From JACOND01 sp965202795 (GTDB lineage Bacteria; Bdellovibrionota; Bdellovibrionia; Bdellovibrionales; UBA1609), in the NCBI GenBank assembly GCA_965202795.1, contig OZ241848.1:2170001-2234000 (forward strand): a stretch of DNA of 64,000 bases. The letters are read 5' to 3'. Below the pieces are notes generated by a model. That model was not told the origin of the DNA. It made no database searches and was given only the letters and a program-made list of their open reading frames with translations. Numbering within the stretch: position 1 is the stretch's first letter; each line of letters starts with the position of its first letter. The translations under genes and the position numbers were made by a program. Shown here in pieces: positions 8,984 through 17,285 of this stretch.

Positions 8984-10111
8984 TTAAAGCCTGACGGTGA
9001 TTTTTCCCGGCTGCCTCAGCTCTTTCAGGCTGCGGGAGTTTGAGCAAAACAGGCTGACTTTCAGCTCGCGCTCTGTCCGCGCCATGAATTTGTTTAGGCT
9101 CTCCCCCCCCGCGCTTAAGGCTTTCAAAAGGGGCTGGCCAAAGCCCGCCATGCCGGCGCCCAGGGCCAGAGCCTTGGCGGCGTCCAGGCCGGATCTCAAT
9201 CCGCCGGAGGCCCAAACCTCAAAATCTCTTTTCTTTTTGCCTGCCGCCAGCAGAGAATCCAGGGTGGAAACCCCCCAGTCCGCAAAGGTTTCGCCCATGC
9301 CGGCGCGAAAATCCCCTTCGGGGAGCCGCCGGCCCTCCAGCCGCCCCCAGTGGGAGCCGCCGCGGCCGCTCAGATCCACAGCGCTCAGGCCCAGGCCGGT
9401 CAGGCGGTCCAGGGTTTGTTCCGAAAAGCCGCAGCCTGTTTCCTTGACTATCAAAGGGATGGGAATCTCGCGGGACAGGCCCTTCAGCCTTTCAAAAGCG
9501 CCGCGAAAATAAGGGGTTCCCTCTTTTTGAATGGCTTCCTGGAGGGGGTTGCAGTGAATGATCAGGGCCTGGGCCTCAAGGGAATCAGCCAGATCTTTCA
9601 GCTCTTTCAGGGAGGCCTTGATGGCCTGCGCCAGCCCGATGTTTCCCATAAGAATCAGGCGGGGGCAGGCTTTTCGGATTTTGCGCCACTCCTCCGCCTT
9701 GGAGGGGTCCTGGAGCTGGCCCCTTTGCGAGCCGGCCCCCATGGCCCAGGAGCGGCGCTCGCAGGCCCGGGCCAGCTGGAGGTTAAAGCTTTTGGAAGAC
9801 TCCCAGCCTCCGGTCATGGAGCTGGCAAAAAAAGGGGTTTCAAGCGGATGCCCAAGACAGGCCTGCTTTATGGAGACCTGGGAGAAGTCTATGTCCGGGA
9901 TGGCCTCATGAATCAGCTGAGCTTTTTCAAGCCCGGGGCCTGCCGGGGACTGAGAGCCTGGCTTCAGCGCCAGCTCAAAATGGCTTTGCTTTCTCCGCTC
10001 AAAAGCGGCGGCGCTGGCGGACTTGGATGTCTTGGCAGACTTGGCGAATTTGCCGGACTTATCGGACTGGGCGGACTTTTCGGTCCGGGCGGCGCGCGGC
10101 GGAGATTTCAT
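8984..10111 (-). CDS. fni: Type 2 isopentenyl-diphosphate delta-isomerase (FMN-dependent)
   Basis: Interconverts isopentenyl and dimethylallyl diphosphate using reduced FMN. Family features in order: ERRKQSHFELAL, FFASSMTGG, MGAGSQRG, LMGNIG, HCNPLQE (conserved His/Asn/Gln/Glu), KETGCGFS, DLSGRGGSHW, and ASGGLRSGLDAAKALALGA for the phosphate/FMN site. The first 45 residues are a Lys/Ser-rich extension (SDKSGKFAKSAKTSKS). ATG 10111 overlaps the rplT stop codon as ATGA, which decides the start and implies translational coupling to ribosomal protein L20. About 375 residues. Confidence 0.93.
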   Translation of the reverse strand: MKSPPRAARTEKSAQSDKSGKFAKSAKTSKSASAAAFERRKQSHFELALKPGSQSPAGPGLEKAQLIHEAIPDIDFSQVSIKQACLGHPLETPFFASSMTGGWESSKSFNLQLARACERRSWAMGAGSQRGQLQDPSKAEEWRKIRKACPRLILMGNIGLAQAIKASLKELKDLADSLEAQALIIHCNPLQEAIQKEGTPYFRGAFERLKGLSREIPIPLIVKETGCGFSEQTLDRLTGLGLSAVDLSGRGGSHWGRLEGRRLPEGDFRAGMGETFADWGVSTLDSLLAAGKKKRDFEVWASGGLRSGLDAAKALALGAGMAGFGQPLLKALSAGGESLNKFMARTERELKVSLFCSNSRSLKELRQPGKITVRL

Positions 10112-10473
10112 GCCTTGGGCGGCGAGCCGGCCGGGAGGGCCAGCTTTGCGATTTTGGCAAAAGCCTCTGGATGCAGGACCGCCAGAGAGGCCAGCATTTT
10201 GCGGTTTAAGGGGATGTTTTTTTCCCGAAGGGCTTTCATGAGCTGTGAGTAATTTGAGCCGTTGGCCCGCGCGGCGGCATTGATCCTCTGAATCCAGAGC
10301 CGGCGAAAATCCCTTTTGCGGGTCCGGCGGTCCCTGTATTGATAGGCCAGCGCGCGGTCTGATTTTTCCGCCGCAACGGAAAAGCACCGGCTGTTTGCCG
10401 AGTAAAAGCCTTTGGCGCGCTTGAGGATTTTTTTCCTCCGGCGCCTCGCCTTAAAGCCTCTTTTGACCCGCAT
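10108..10473 (-). CDS. rplT: 50S ribosomal protein L20
   Basis: Binds 23S rRNA early in large-subunit assembly and often represses its own operon. The 121 residues carry the L20 core (VKRGFKARRRRKKILKRAKG, RDRRTRKRDFRRLWIQRINAA) and NIPLNRKMLASLA. It follows rpmI by 74 bases. infC, which usually leads this operon, is not upstream; rpmE takes its place. Its stop overlaps the fni start codon. Confidence 0.97.
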   Translation of the reverse strand: MRVKRGFKARRRRKKILKRAKGFYSANSRCFSVAAEKSDRALAYQYRDRRTRKRDFRRLWIQRINAAARANGSNYSQLMKALREKNIPLNRKMLASLAVLHPEAFAKIAKLALPAGSPPKA

Positions 10474-10547
10474 TTTGCCTCCTGTCCGCGCCCGGCGGCC
10501 CTGCCTTTGGGCTGACTTGCCCCCTCAATCAGCCGCGCCGCCAGCGG

Positions 10548-10766
10548 CTATCTTGCCCCCAGCTGTCTTTTTGCCGCCTTCACATCCGAGGCATGAATAT
10601 GGCTCATCTGCCCCAGCTGGCGCTTTCTTTTGGAGGGCTTGTTGGAGAGAATGTGCCTCATCCCCCTTTTTTTGCGCTTCACAAGGCCGCTGGCCCTCAG
10701 GGAGAACCTTTTTTGGGCCCCCTTGTGGGTCTTGATCTTGTTTTTGGCGGTTTTTTTGGCTGCCAT
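10548..10766 (-). CDS. rpmI: 50S ribosomal protein L35
   Basis: Small basic large-subunit protein of 72 residues, with the family start KTAKNKIKTHKGAQKRF and the LVKRKKRGMRHIL segment. Placed between rpmE and rplT on the reverse strand, 30 bases after the rpmE stop. The C-terminal end is a few residues longer than in many L35 proteins. Confidence 0.97.
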   Translation of the reverse strand: MAAKKTAKNKIKTHKGAQKRFSLRASGLVKRKKRGMRHILSNKPSKRKRQLGQMSHIHASDVKAAKRQLGAR

Positions 10767-10796
10767 GGTTTTGCCTGTTTGAGCTTTCCTGTTTTT

Positions 10797-11240
10797 TCAG
10801 CTGGTTTTTTTCTTAGCCTGTTTGTCTGGACGGCCCGGCCTGTTTGTCTGGACGGCCTTGCGGCCGTTCCCGGGCCGCTGCGGTGCGGCAGGCTTGCCCA
10901 GAGGGGAAGCCTGTTGGGACAGCCCCGCCTGTTTGCTTTGGGCGGGCTTGCTTTTTTGGGCGGGCTGGCCCTGGCTCAAAAGCCCTGAGGAGGCGCTGCC
11001 AAAGCCCTTGTATTTTTTCATAAATTTTTCGGCCCGGCCCTCGGTGTCCAAAAGCCTTTGCTGCCCTGTGTAAAAGGGGTGCGAGGCGCTGGAGACATCA
11101 AAAGTCACCAGGGGATAGGTTTTGCCCTCAAGCTCCGCCTTGTCCTTTGCCTGGGCCGTGGAGCTGACAAGGATCTGAAATCCGCTGGAGATATCCTTAA
11201 AAATCACTTCCCGGCAGGGGGGGTGAATGTCTTTTTTCAT
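10797..11240 (-). CDS. rpmE2: 50S ribosomal protein L31 type B with a long C-terminal extension
   Basis: The first about 80 residues match type B L31 (KKDIHPPCREVIFKD, SSGFQ, GKTYPL, SSASHPFYTG, DTEGRAEKF), the form that lacks the zinc-binding CxxC pair of type A. The remaining about 65 residues are Gln/Ser/Pro/Lys-rich and not part of the family. Part of this tail is encoded by the dispersed R1 repeat (10815-10872), giving GNGRKAVQTNRPGRPDKQ. It leads the rpmE-rpmI-rplT-fni run and has a good promoter at 11270-11297. Confidence 0.93.
   Translation of the reverse strand: MKKDIHPPCREVIFKDISSGFQILVSSTAQAKDKAELEGKTYPLVTFDVSSASHPFYTGQQRLLDTEGRAEKFMKKYKGFGSASSGLLSQGQPAQKSKPAQSKQAGLSQQASPLGKPAAPQRPGNGRKAVQTNRPGRPDKQAKKKTS
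10815..10872. repeat. R1 repeat inside the 3' end of rpmE
   Basis: Two partial R1 units (CTGTTTGTCTGGACGGCC twice, the second continuing TTGCGGCCGTTCCC) lie in the coding region for the L31 tail. The hairpin core is CGGCC-TTGC-GGCCG. The element keeps the frame open and so lengthens the protein rather than breaking it. Confidence 0.75.
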
Positions 11241-11269
11241 AATAATTTTTCCGCTCCATTGAAGTTGTG

Positions 11270-11297
11270 ATTTTATTGGCTTTTTTCAAGCTGTCAA
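11270..11297 (-). promoter_or_regulatory. Sigma-70-type promoter of the rpmE-rpmI-rplT-fni run
   Basis: Reverse strand: TTGACA (11292-11297), 16-base spacer, TAAAAT (11270-11275), about 30 bases before the rpmE ATG. Five of six -10 positions and all -35 positions match consensus. Confidence 0.65.
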
Positions 11298-11317
11298 GCC
11301 TCTGCCCCTGATTTTTT

Positions 11318-11355
11318 TTTTGCTGGGCCGGCCCGGCCTCGCGGCCGTTCCCAGA
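11318..11355. repeat. R1 repeat between rpmE and mevalonate kinase
   Basis: One R1 unit (TTTGCTGGGCCGGCCC, then GGCCTCGCGGCCGTTCCC) lies in the intergenic gap just upstream of the rpmE promoter. It has an extra GGCCC compared with the array at 56-177. Confidence 0.75.
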
Positions 11356-11451
11356 CCGCCGAGGAGTCACAGGCTTGGCCAGAGGGATGGCCTCCTATGG
11401 CATCTATTGCAGAAAAAGACGGCATTCCCCTGGGGGCATTTGTGGGGGCAT

Positions 11452-11480
11452 TTGACTCCCCCATGAGTTTAAAATTATAT
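11452..11480 (+). promoter_or_regulatory. Candidate promoter of the mevalonate kinase gene
   Basis: TTGACT (11452-11457), 17-base spacer, TTATAT (11475-11480), about 60 bases before the mevalonate kinase ATG. The surrounding 40 bases are clearly AT-richer than the flanks. Confidence 0.5.
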
Positions 11481-11542
11481 CGATCGTATTTGATGAATTT
11501 TATGGATTCAGGGGAAACCAGCTGGGAGGCTGGCCCTCCAAG

Positions 11543-12451
11543 ATGAAAGCTTTTGAGAAAAAAGTCTTTGGCAAATGGGTTTTGTCCGGGGAGCACAGCG
11601 TCCTGCGCGGCTGCCCCGCGCTGGTTTTTCCCCTCCCCTGCTGTTTTATTGAGTTTTCCTATTGGGAGTCCGATCAGCCGCTATCTGTCCAAAAAGAGGG
11701 GGTTGACCTGGCCGGCCTGGATTTTTCCGCCGCGCCGCTTTTGGAAAAAGCCCTGAGTCTCGCCGGCAAAACCAGAGAGGATCTGAGGGGCCGGCTGAAA
11801 ATCAAAAGCCAAATGCCCTTTGGCGCGGGGCTGGGCGCCTCGGCGGCGCTTTGCGCCGGGCTGGCGCTTTTGTTTGAAAACAAATCCTGGCTGGAACAGC
11901 CGACAGGCTGTCCCAGCAAACAGGCCTTTGCCCAAAGCCTTGAAGATCTGTTTCACGGCAAAAGCTCAGGCATGGATGTGGCCCAGGCCCTTAAAGGGCA
12001 GGCGCTGCTCTATCAAAATGGAAAGATCCGGAAATTCCTCCCCCCCTTCCGCCGCCGCCCCAATTTGTTTTTGTCTTATTCCGGGAGGCGCTCGGCCACC
12101 ATTTTAGCCGCCGCCCAAGTTAAAGATCTTCTGAAAAAAGACCCTCAAACGGCAGCTCTGGCAGACAAAGACATGGCCCGGGCCTCAGATCTTTGCCTCT
12201 CAGCCATAAGCTCAGAAAGCGAAAGGGAAGCCGAAGGCCAGCTGAGGGAGGGGCTGGACTTAGGGCGCGCCAGCTTTCAAAAATGGGGGCTGCTTTCTTA
12301 TGATCTGGAAAAACATATTTCTGATCTGAAAGCCGCGGGCAGCCTCGCCGCAAAGCCCACAGGCTCCGGCCTGGGAGGCTATGTCATCAGCCTCTGGGGG
12401 CCGCGCCGCCCGCCGCCCGCCGCCCGCCAAATGATCAGCCTTGAGATATAA
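11543..12451 (+). CDS. mvk: Mevalonate kinase
   Basis: Phosphorylates mevalonate to mevalonate 5-phosphate. GHMP kinase motifs: KWVLSGEHSVLRG at the N terminus (substrate-binding His/Ser), MPFGAGLGASAA as the ATP loop, FHGKSSGMDVA with the catalytic Asp region, and KPTGSGLGGYVISLW as motif 3. 302 residues, in the normal range. It is transcribed towards pilQ, opposite to the other pathway genes, from its own candidate promoter at 11452. The ribosome binding site is weak (GGGAGG lies 19 bases upstream). The last residues (RRPPPAARQMISLEI) are Pro/Arg-rich and not conserved in the family as I know it. Confidence 0.9.
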   Translation: MKAFEKKVFGKWVLSGEHSVLRGCPALVFPLPCCFIEFSYWESDQPLSVQKEGVDLAGLDFSAAPLLEKALSLAGKTREDLRGRLKIKSQMPFGAGLGASAALCAGLALLFENKSWLEQPTGCPSKQAFAQSLEDLFHGKSSGMDVAQALKGQALLYQNGKIRKFLPPFRRRPNLFLSYSGRRSATILAAAQVKDLLKKDPQTAALADKDMARASDLCLSAISSESEREAEGQLREGLDLGRASFQKWGLLSYDLEKHISDLKAAGSLAAKPTGSGLGGYVISLWGPRRPPPAARQMISLEI

Positions 12452-12531
12452 TTCCATTCAGCGGCTCTGGCCGGAATAACAAGCGCCTTCTGCCGGCCCT
12501 CCCTCTGGGGAGATTTTGGCGGCAGAGCCTC

Positions 12532-13479
12532 TTAGCGGAAGGAGCTTTGGGTTCGGAATCTGGTCCGGCCCAAATAGCTGGCCACGGGGGATCCGTTGCG
12601 GTTCATAAAGTAGCCCCTCAGAGTCAGCTCCACTGTGTAATCTGGGATGACAATCACATTCTGCCGGCCTAAAGTGATCAGGCCTTCGCGGGCGGAGGCC
12701 CTGGACTGGCTGCCAGATCCAGCTCCCGCTGCTCCCGCTCCCCCGGCGCCGGCGCTGGATCCAGCCGTTCGCTGCTGCGCCTGCAAGTCCGCGGAAAGCT
12801 CAGCGGTCCGGTCAATAATGGGGAAGCCGGACAAATAAATGGTGAGATTGTGCAGAGGCTCGGTTTTGTCATACGGCTTGTAAAGCACGTTATGGCCCGG
12901 CGCGACAATATACAGGAAAGGCGCGCCGCAGCCATCCGACACACTGCCGGCATGCGCGAAAGTTTCTCCCCTGTGGCGGGCAACCGCCTGAAAAGAAATA
13001 TTATCCACAACCAGCCAAAAATCATTTTCAACGCCTGTGTTTTGGTTGGCGATAAACATCCCAAGCTTCAGCCAGCTGCCGCTGACATTGGCTTTCACTG
13101 GAGAGCTATCCGCCGCGGGCTGCTGCTGCCCGGCGGCATCCCCCCCCTCTTCCGCGCCCCCCACCCCAAAAACTTCCTCAAAAACATCACGGGAAAGACC
13201 AGGCTTGTCCTCGTCGTCATCCCTCGTCTTCTTTGTCAGAGCCTGCCTGACGGCGCGGGCGTCAAAGGGCGCGGGGCGGCAGTATAGGTTTTCGCCCACG
13301 CTCAAAAAAATAGTGGGGCGGGAGGGGCGAAGCTCGGCCTTCTCCCCGTAAGGGAGTGGAATCAATGCGATCTTAGAGCTTAATGTGGCGCGCGTCGGCC
13401 CGGCATAGAGCTTGCAGCCCGCCAGGGGGGGCAAAAACAAAAACAGCAAAAAAAAGCCTCTGGCCTTCATCGCATGCAT
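12532..13479 (-). CDS. Putative lipoprotein downstream of pilQ
   Basis: A 315-residue protein with a lipoprotein signal (FFLLFLFLPPLAGC). No family recognised. The middle holds an acidic segment and Gln/Ala/Gly-rich stretches (about residues 105-125 and 235-265); around these are segments that look like beta structure, for example WLVVDNISFQAVA and LHNLTIYLSGFPI. Its start overlaps the end of pilQ to within 2 bases, so it is probably the last gene of the pilMNOPQ operon. A role in secretin assembly, as a pilotin-like lipoprotein, is possible by position only. Confidence 0.7.
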   Translation of the reverse strand: MHAMKARGFFLLFLFLPPLAGCKLYAGPTRATLSSKIALIPLPYGEKAELRPSRPTIFLSVGENLYCRPAPFDARAVRQALTKKTRDDDEDKPGLSRDVFEEVFGVGGAEEGGDAAGQQQPAADSSPVKANVSGSWLKLGMFIANQNTGVENDFWLVVDNISFQAVARHRGETFAHAGSVSDGCGAPFLYIVAPGHNVLYKPYDKTEPLHNLTIYLSGFPIIDRTAELSADLQAQQRTAGSSAGAGGAGAAGAGSGSQSRASAREGLITLGRQNVIVIPDYTVELTLRGYFMNRNGSPVASYLGRTRFRTQSSFR

Positions 13480-13480
13480 T

Positions 13481-16021
13481 TTAAGGGCTGTCCAAAATTT
13501 TGGGGGTTAAAAACACTAACAGCTCTGATTTAGATCTGCTGTTTGTCTGCCCGCCAAAAATTTTATTTAAAAGGGGAATGTCCTTTAAAAAGGGAATTCC
13601 GTCATTTGAAAAACTCTCATCCTGCTCATAAAGCCCGCTAATCACAACGGTATGCCCGTTTTCAACCAGCACCTCTGTTTTGGAATCCCGGTCGACATTT
13701 ACGATATTTACTCCATCACCAGGGCTGGATCGCTTCACATTCACTTCCAAAAACACGGATCCCTTTGAGGTCACTGTGGGAGTCACCTCCAAACTCACAG
13801 GTATTGAGGCTGTTTCAGGCTCTGTCGTAGTCACAGCGCCTTGGCCCTCCCCTTGTGTTGTTGTTTTTGTCACGCCAGTATAAATAGTGGCCGTTCTGTT
13901 CAGGGAGGCGGGCTTTCCGCTGATAGTCACCACCTTTGGAGAGCTGACAACCCTCGCATAGCCCTCTGATTCGGCAATGCTCAGGTTGGCCTCGACATCC
14001 CCAAGAAAGGGGATGCCGTTGAGGTTTAAGGCGGCGCCAAAACCCTTGTCCGGTTTGTCGACACTGTAATCGCCAGTCAGGCCCTGGAAAAAGTCAACCA
14101 GCCCGGAGGCATTGATGCTGATGGGAAGGGTGTCACTAAGCCTCCATGTAAGGCCAATCTCTTTGTTAAAGTTTTCAGAGACATCCACAATGCGGGCCTC
14201 AATCATAACCTGCTTGGGAGGCTCGTCTAAAACCCGGACAAGGCTTTCAATTTCCGCTATTTTTTTTTCCGTGTCACGGACAATCAGGGTTCCAGCCTGC
14301 TTGTTGGGGATGATTCGCCCGCCGTCAAAGCCTTTTCCGCCCCCCTTGCCATCCTTTCCGCCGCCTCCGGCCCCCATTGTCAAAAGAGGCGTGATTTTTG
14401 ACTGAATGTCCCCCAGATCCGCATAAGCTATGGGAATGATTTTTGTGACAAAGACGGGGGCTTTCAGGCTTCTCTCCCTGGCGAGCTTTTGCAGCCGCGC
14501 GTTTCTTTCCTCTATTTTTTTCATAGAGAGGATTGTGATGACATTGCTGCCCCTGTCGCGCTGATACCCAAGGTCTTTGGCCTTAAAAATTGTGTGCAGG
14601 GCCTGATCCCATGGGATGTCCTCCAGTTTCAGGGTGACTTTGCCCTTCACGGATTCGTCAATGACCATGTTGATGCCGCTTTCCTCTGAAATGAAGCGGA
14701 GGATCTGCTCCACAGGCGCGTCAATCACATGAAACGAAAGCGGCGCCCCGGAAAACCTGATCCTGCCGGAATAAAGCTCCTCCATAAGCTCATCCAGGGT
14801 TTTGGCTGAGAGGATTTGCTTCGCGTCCAAGTCCTCAGGCCCTGACTTGGAAATCCGCCCCCCGCCGCCCTTGAAATTAACGATGATCTGCCGGCCGGTC
14901 TCGCTGAGGCCGGCCTCCGGGAATTCAGAGCCGTCTTTCAGCTGAATCAATATCCTGACAGTTGAGGAGTCTTTTTGATCCCCCTTAATCCAGCCAAAAT
15001 TCGTGTTAAAGTCCTTCAACGGGTAAGGCCAGTGGAGGTTCCTCCCAAGCTTGGACTGAAAAATCTCAATAATAAACTGATTGTTTTGCTCGTTTGTCCT
15101 ATGCTGAAAGGAGACGGTTTCGGAGCAGTCAATCACCACCTGGTCTGATTCAGACAAATAGCGGATGTTTGTGATTAGATTCAGCTCTCCAGAATCATCC
15201 TCATCCGCAGCCAAATCGCTTTCGTCTTCGCCCAGGCCGTCCTCCGAAGACATGCTGTCCCCCTCATCCTCATCAGCGGGCGGGGCAAGATCCGCGGGCG
15301 GCGGCTCCTCTGAGCCAGCCTCCTCATCAGAATCCAAGTCCTCTTCCTCTTCATCCTCCTCATCATCTTCTTCGCCCTCCTCTTCATCCTCATCCTCCTC
15401 ATCATCTTCATCCAAGTCCTCATCCTCTAAATCCTCGTCCTCCTCATCCTCATCCTCATCCTCCTCATCCTCATATTCCTCTTCATCCTCGTCCTCCTCA
15501 TCATCTTCATCCAAGTCCTCATCCTCTAAATCCTCCTCATCCTCATCCTCATCCTCCTCATCCTCATATTCCTCTTCATCCTCGTCCTCCTCATCATCTT
15601 CATCCAAGTCCTCATCCTCTAAATCCTCGTCCTCCTCATCTTCATCCAGGTCTTCGTCATCCAGGTCCCCCTCCTCTTCAATCAGATCCTTTTCCTCGCC
15701 GCTTAACTCATCATCTTTGATGTTTTCAATATCCAGAATATCGGAGTCGTCAATTTCATCATCCTGAGCCAGAAGAACAGGGGCGGGGGAAAATGGCCGC
15801 GCGGCGGGCGGCCCCGCCGCAAAAGCCGGGCGGCCCGGCGCATGGCTTGAAGCCAGCAAAAAGACGGCGCATAAAGGGCCGCCCAGCAGCGGAAAAAAGC
15901 GCAAACCCGGCGGCAGCGGCGCTGGCTGGCCTGCGGATCCCCCCCGGGATGATTTTCTGAAAGGGGGGCGGGGGATGAGGCTGTTTTTGGCTTTGTTGTT
16001 GGGTTTTTTAAGCTCGTCCAT
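13481..16021 (-). CDS. pilQ: Type IV pilus secretin PilQ with a long acidic insert
   Basis: Outer-membrane gated channel through which the pilus passes. 846 residues. Order: N-terminal signal/hydrophobic segment, an acidic region of about 120 residues that is almost only Glu and Asp, an AMIN-type domain (ITNIRYLSESDQVVIDCSE), a secretin N-terminal domain (ISEESGINMVIDESVKGKV), an N1-type domain (IIPIAYADLGDIQ ... LIVRDTEKKIAEIESLV), and the secretin beta-domain ending in VVISGLYEQDES and GIPFLKDIPLLNKIFG. AMIN domains bind peptidoglycan; the acidic insert is not typical of PilQ and is encoded by DNA repeats. It is the fifth gene of the pil operon. Confidence 0.95.
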   Translation of the reverse strand: MDELKKPNNKAKNSLIPRPPFRKSSRGGSAGQPAPLPPGLRFFPLLGGPLCAVFLLASSHAPGRPAFAAGPPAARPFSPAPVLLAQDDEIDDSDILDIENIKDDELSGEEKDLIEEEGDLDDEDLDEDEEDEDLEDEDLDEDDEEDEDEEEYEDEEDEDEDEEDLEDEDLDEDDEEDEDEEEYEDEEDEDEDEEDEDLEDEDLDEDDEEDEDEEEGEEDDEEDEEEEDLDSDEEAGSEEPPPADLAPPADEDEGDSMSSEDGLGEDESDLAADEDDSGELNLITNIRYLSESDQVVIDCSETVSFQHRTNEQNNQFIIEIFQSKLGRNLHWPYPLKDFNTNFGWIKGDQKDSSTVRILIQLKDGSEFPEAGLSETGRQIIVNFKGGGGRISKSGPEDLDAKQILSAKTLDELMEELYSGRIRFSGAPLSFHVIDAPVEQILRFISEESGINMVIDESVKGKVTLKLEDIPWDQALHTIFKAKDLGYQRDRGSNVITILSMKKIEERNARLQKLARERSLKAPVFVTKIIPIAYADLGDIQSKITPLLTMGAGGGGKDGKGGGKGFDGGRIIPNKQAGTLIVRDTEKKIAEIESLVRVLDEPPKQVMIEARIVDVSENFNKEIGLTWRLSDTLPISINASGLVDFFQGLTGDYSVDKPDKGFGAALNLNGIPFLGDVEANLSIAESEGYARVVSSPKVVTISGKPASLNRTATIYTGVTKTTTQGEGQGAVTTTEPETASIPVSLEVTPTVTSKGSVFLEVNVKRSSPGDGVNIVNVDRDSKTEVLVENGHTVVISGLYEQDESFSNDGIPFLKDIPLLNKIFGGQTNSRSKSELLVFLTPKILDSP
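15390..15690. repeat. 99/93-bp tandem repeats coding the acidic tract of PilQ
   Basis: The block beginning CATCCAAGTCCTCATCC recurs at 15409, 15508 and 15601, i.e. with periods of 99 and 93 bases. Inside it are shorter TCC/TCA triplet runs. All periods are multiples of three, so copy-number change would lengthen or shorten the Asp/Glu tract without a frameshift. Confidence 0.85.
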
Positions 16022-16369
16022 GAGTCTTTGATGTCTTCCCTGATGGTTTTTTCTGATAAATTTCCCCGGCGCTGTTTCCCCGGCTTTGTTTCCCCGGCGC
16101 TGTTTCCCCGGCGGCGCCTCTGATTACAGCATAGACAGGGAAATCAAACAGTCAAGAAAGCCTGCCGCGCCGCGGCAAAAGCCGCCCGCGCCCCGCTGCT
16201 GAAAAATCAGGCCCGGCCCCCGGCAGCCTCTGTCAGCGGGCGCCGCCCGCCGGCAAATGGAGGCAAAAAAGCCCTGGCGGAGCCCCCCCCCGCGGAGCTT
16301 GAGAAAATAACGGCAAACCGCCCCCCGGGCTGGCCGCAGCCGCTTTTTGGCCACATCTTGATCATGCCG
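16022..16369. repeat. pilP-pilQ gap with short GTTTCCCCGGC repeats
   Basis: A 348-base gap inside an otherwise compact operon. From 16061 to 16113 the motif TTTCCCCGGCG (or close variants) occurs four times with spacing of 15-18 bases. The rest is GC-rich with no convincing gene. Confidence 0.6.
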
Positions 16370-17257
16370 CTACAGCCTCAGCCTGTCCATTTTTAGAATT
16401 TTTATTTCGTTTTCAGCCTCTCCATCCTCTTCGTTTCCAATTCTCTCCACAACCAGCAGCTCATCTTCGCGTATGTCATAAACCGCGCCGGTCCTTCCGA
16501 TTTTGTCCCCCCGAATCACAGTGTAAAAGGCGCCGTCGGGAACCTGAACCAAAGCTTTGGGCTTTTTTGTGTTCCAGGCAAGCGCCATGATTTTCAGCTC
16601 GCTCAGGGGGTATTCCTCCAGCGGCGTCCGCGGCTTGACAAATTTTTCAACAACCTCTGTTGCGCTGATAACCTCGGTTTGCTTCATCGTCGGATCATCA
16701 AAAGGGTTTCTGCGGTTTGAGGATTCATAAATAAAGGGAACCACATAAGCCTCCACCTCAACATCCGGGGGCTGCTCGTAGTGCTGCCGGGGCTTTTTGC
16801 CCGCCAATGCGGAAGCATCCCCCGAAATGCCTGCCGCCGCATCGATCAAAAACTTTAAGAACTGCCCCTGCGGGGAAATTTCCTCCGCGCCCGCGGCGGC
16901 GGCCCCGGCCTCAGAAGCCGGCGCAGCCGGCCCCGCCGGAGCGGAGGCCCCTGGAATCTGCCCCTCAAGCTGAGGGGGCTTCGGCGCGGCAGGGCTGCCC
17001 TTCGGCGGGCTGGAAAACAGCCGGGTCCCCTGCCTTGCAAACTCCCCCGCGGTTTCTTTTAAGCTTTCAATAAGCCCTGAAGGGGGCTTTTTCTCAGAAG
17101 CCCCGCTCTCCGGCGATGGCGGCGGCTGGCGCGAAAAAGCCGGCGCCATAAAATGAACAGCGATAAAAAACGCCGAAAAGCAGGCCAAAGCCCCTGTCAG
17201 GGCATAAAGAGCGGAATGGGCTGCCCCCTTAAAAAGGCCGGCAAAAAATCTCATCAT
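16370..17257 (-). CDS. pilP: Type IV pilus assembly lipoprotein PilP
   Basis: Inner-membrane-anchored periplasmic protein that links PilN/PilO to the PilQ secretin. The C-terminal 90 residues are the PilP beta-sandwich (PLEEYPLSELKIMALAW, VQVPDGAFYTVIRGDKIG). The N terminus has a hydrophobic segment (LYALTGALACFSAFFIAVHF); a lipobox is not evident, so it may be anchored by this helix instead. A long Pro/Ala/Gly-rich linker joins the two. I chose ATG 17257, which gives about 295 residues; the frame is open further upstream into pilO. Confidence 0.9.
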   Translation of the reverse strand: MMRFFAGLFKGAAHSALYALTGALACFSAFFIAVHFMAPAFSRQPPPSPESGASEKKPPSGLIESLKETAGEFARQGTRLFSSPPKGSPAAPKPPQLEGQIPGASAPAGPAAPASEAGAAAAGAEEISPQGQFLKFLIDAAAGISGDASALAGKKPRQHYEQPPDVEVEAYVVPFIYESSNRRNPFDDPTMKQTEVISATEVVEKFVKPRTPLEEYPLSELKIMALAWNTKKPKALVQVPDGAFYTVIRGDKIGRTGAVYDIREDELLVVERIGNEEDGEAENEIKILKMDRLRL

Positions 17258-17285
17258 CACAGCGCCCCCCGCCGCTGCCGGCAAA

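Noticed and set aside
15165..15767. Poly-serine protein on the plus strand
   Set aside because: It is the antisense of the Asp/Glu tract of PilQ (GAT/GAG read backwards as serine codons).
16124..16354. Small reverse-strand gene between pilP and pilQ
   Set aside because: Arg/Gly-rich translation, no ribosome binding site, repeats at one end; more likely spacer.
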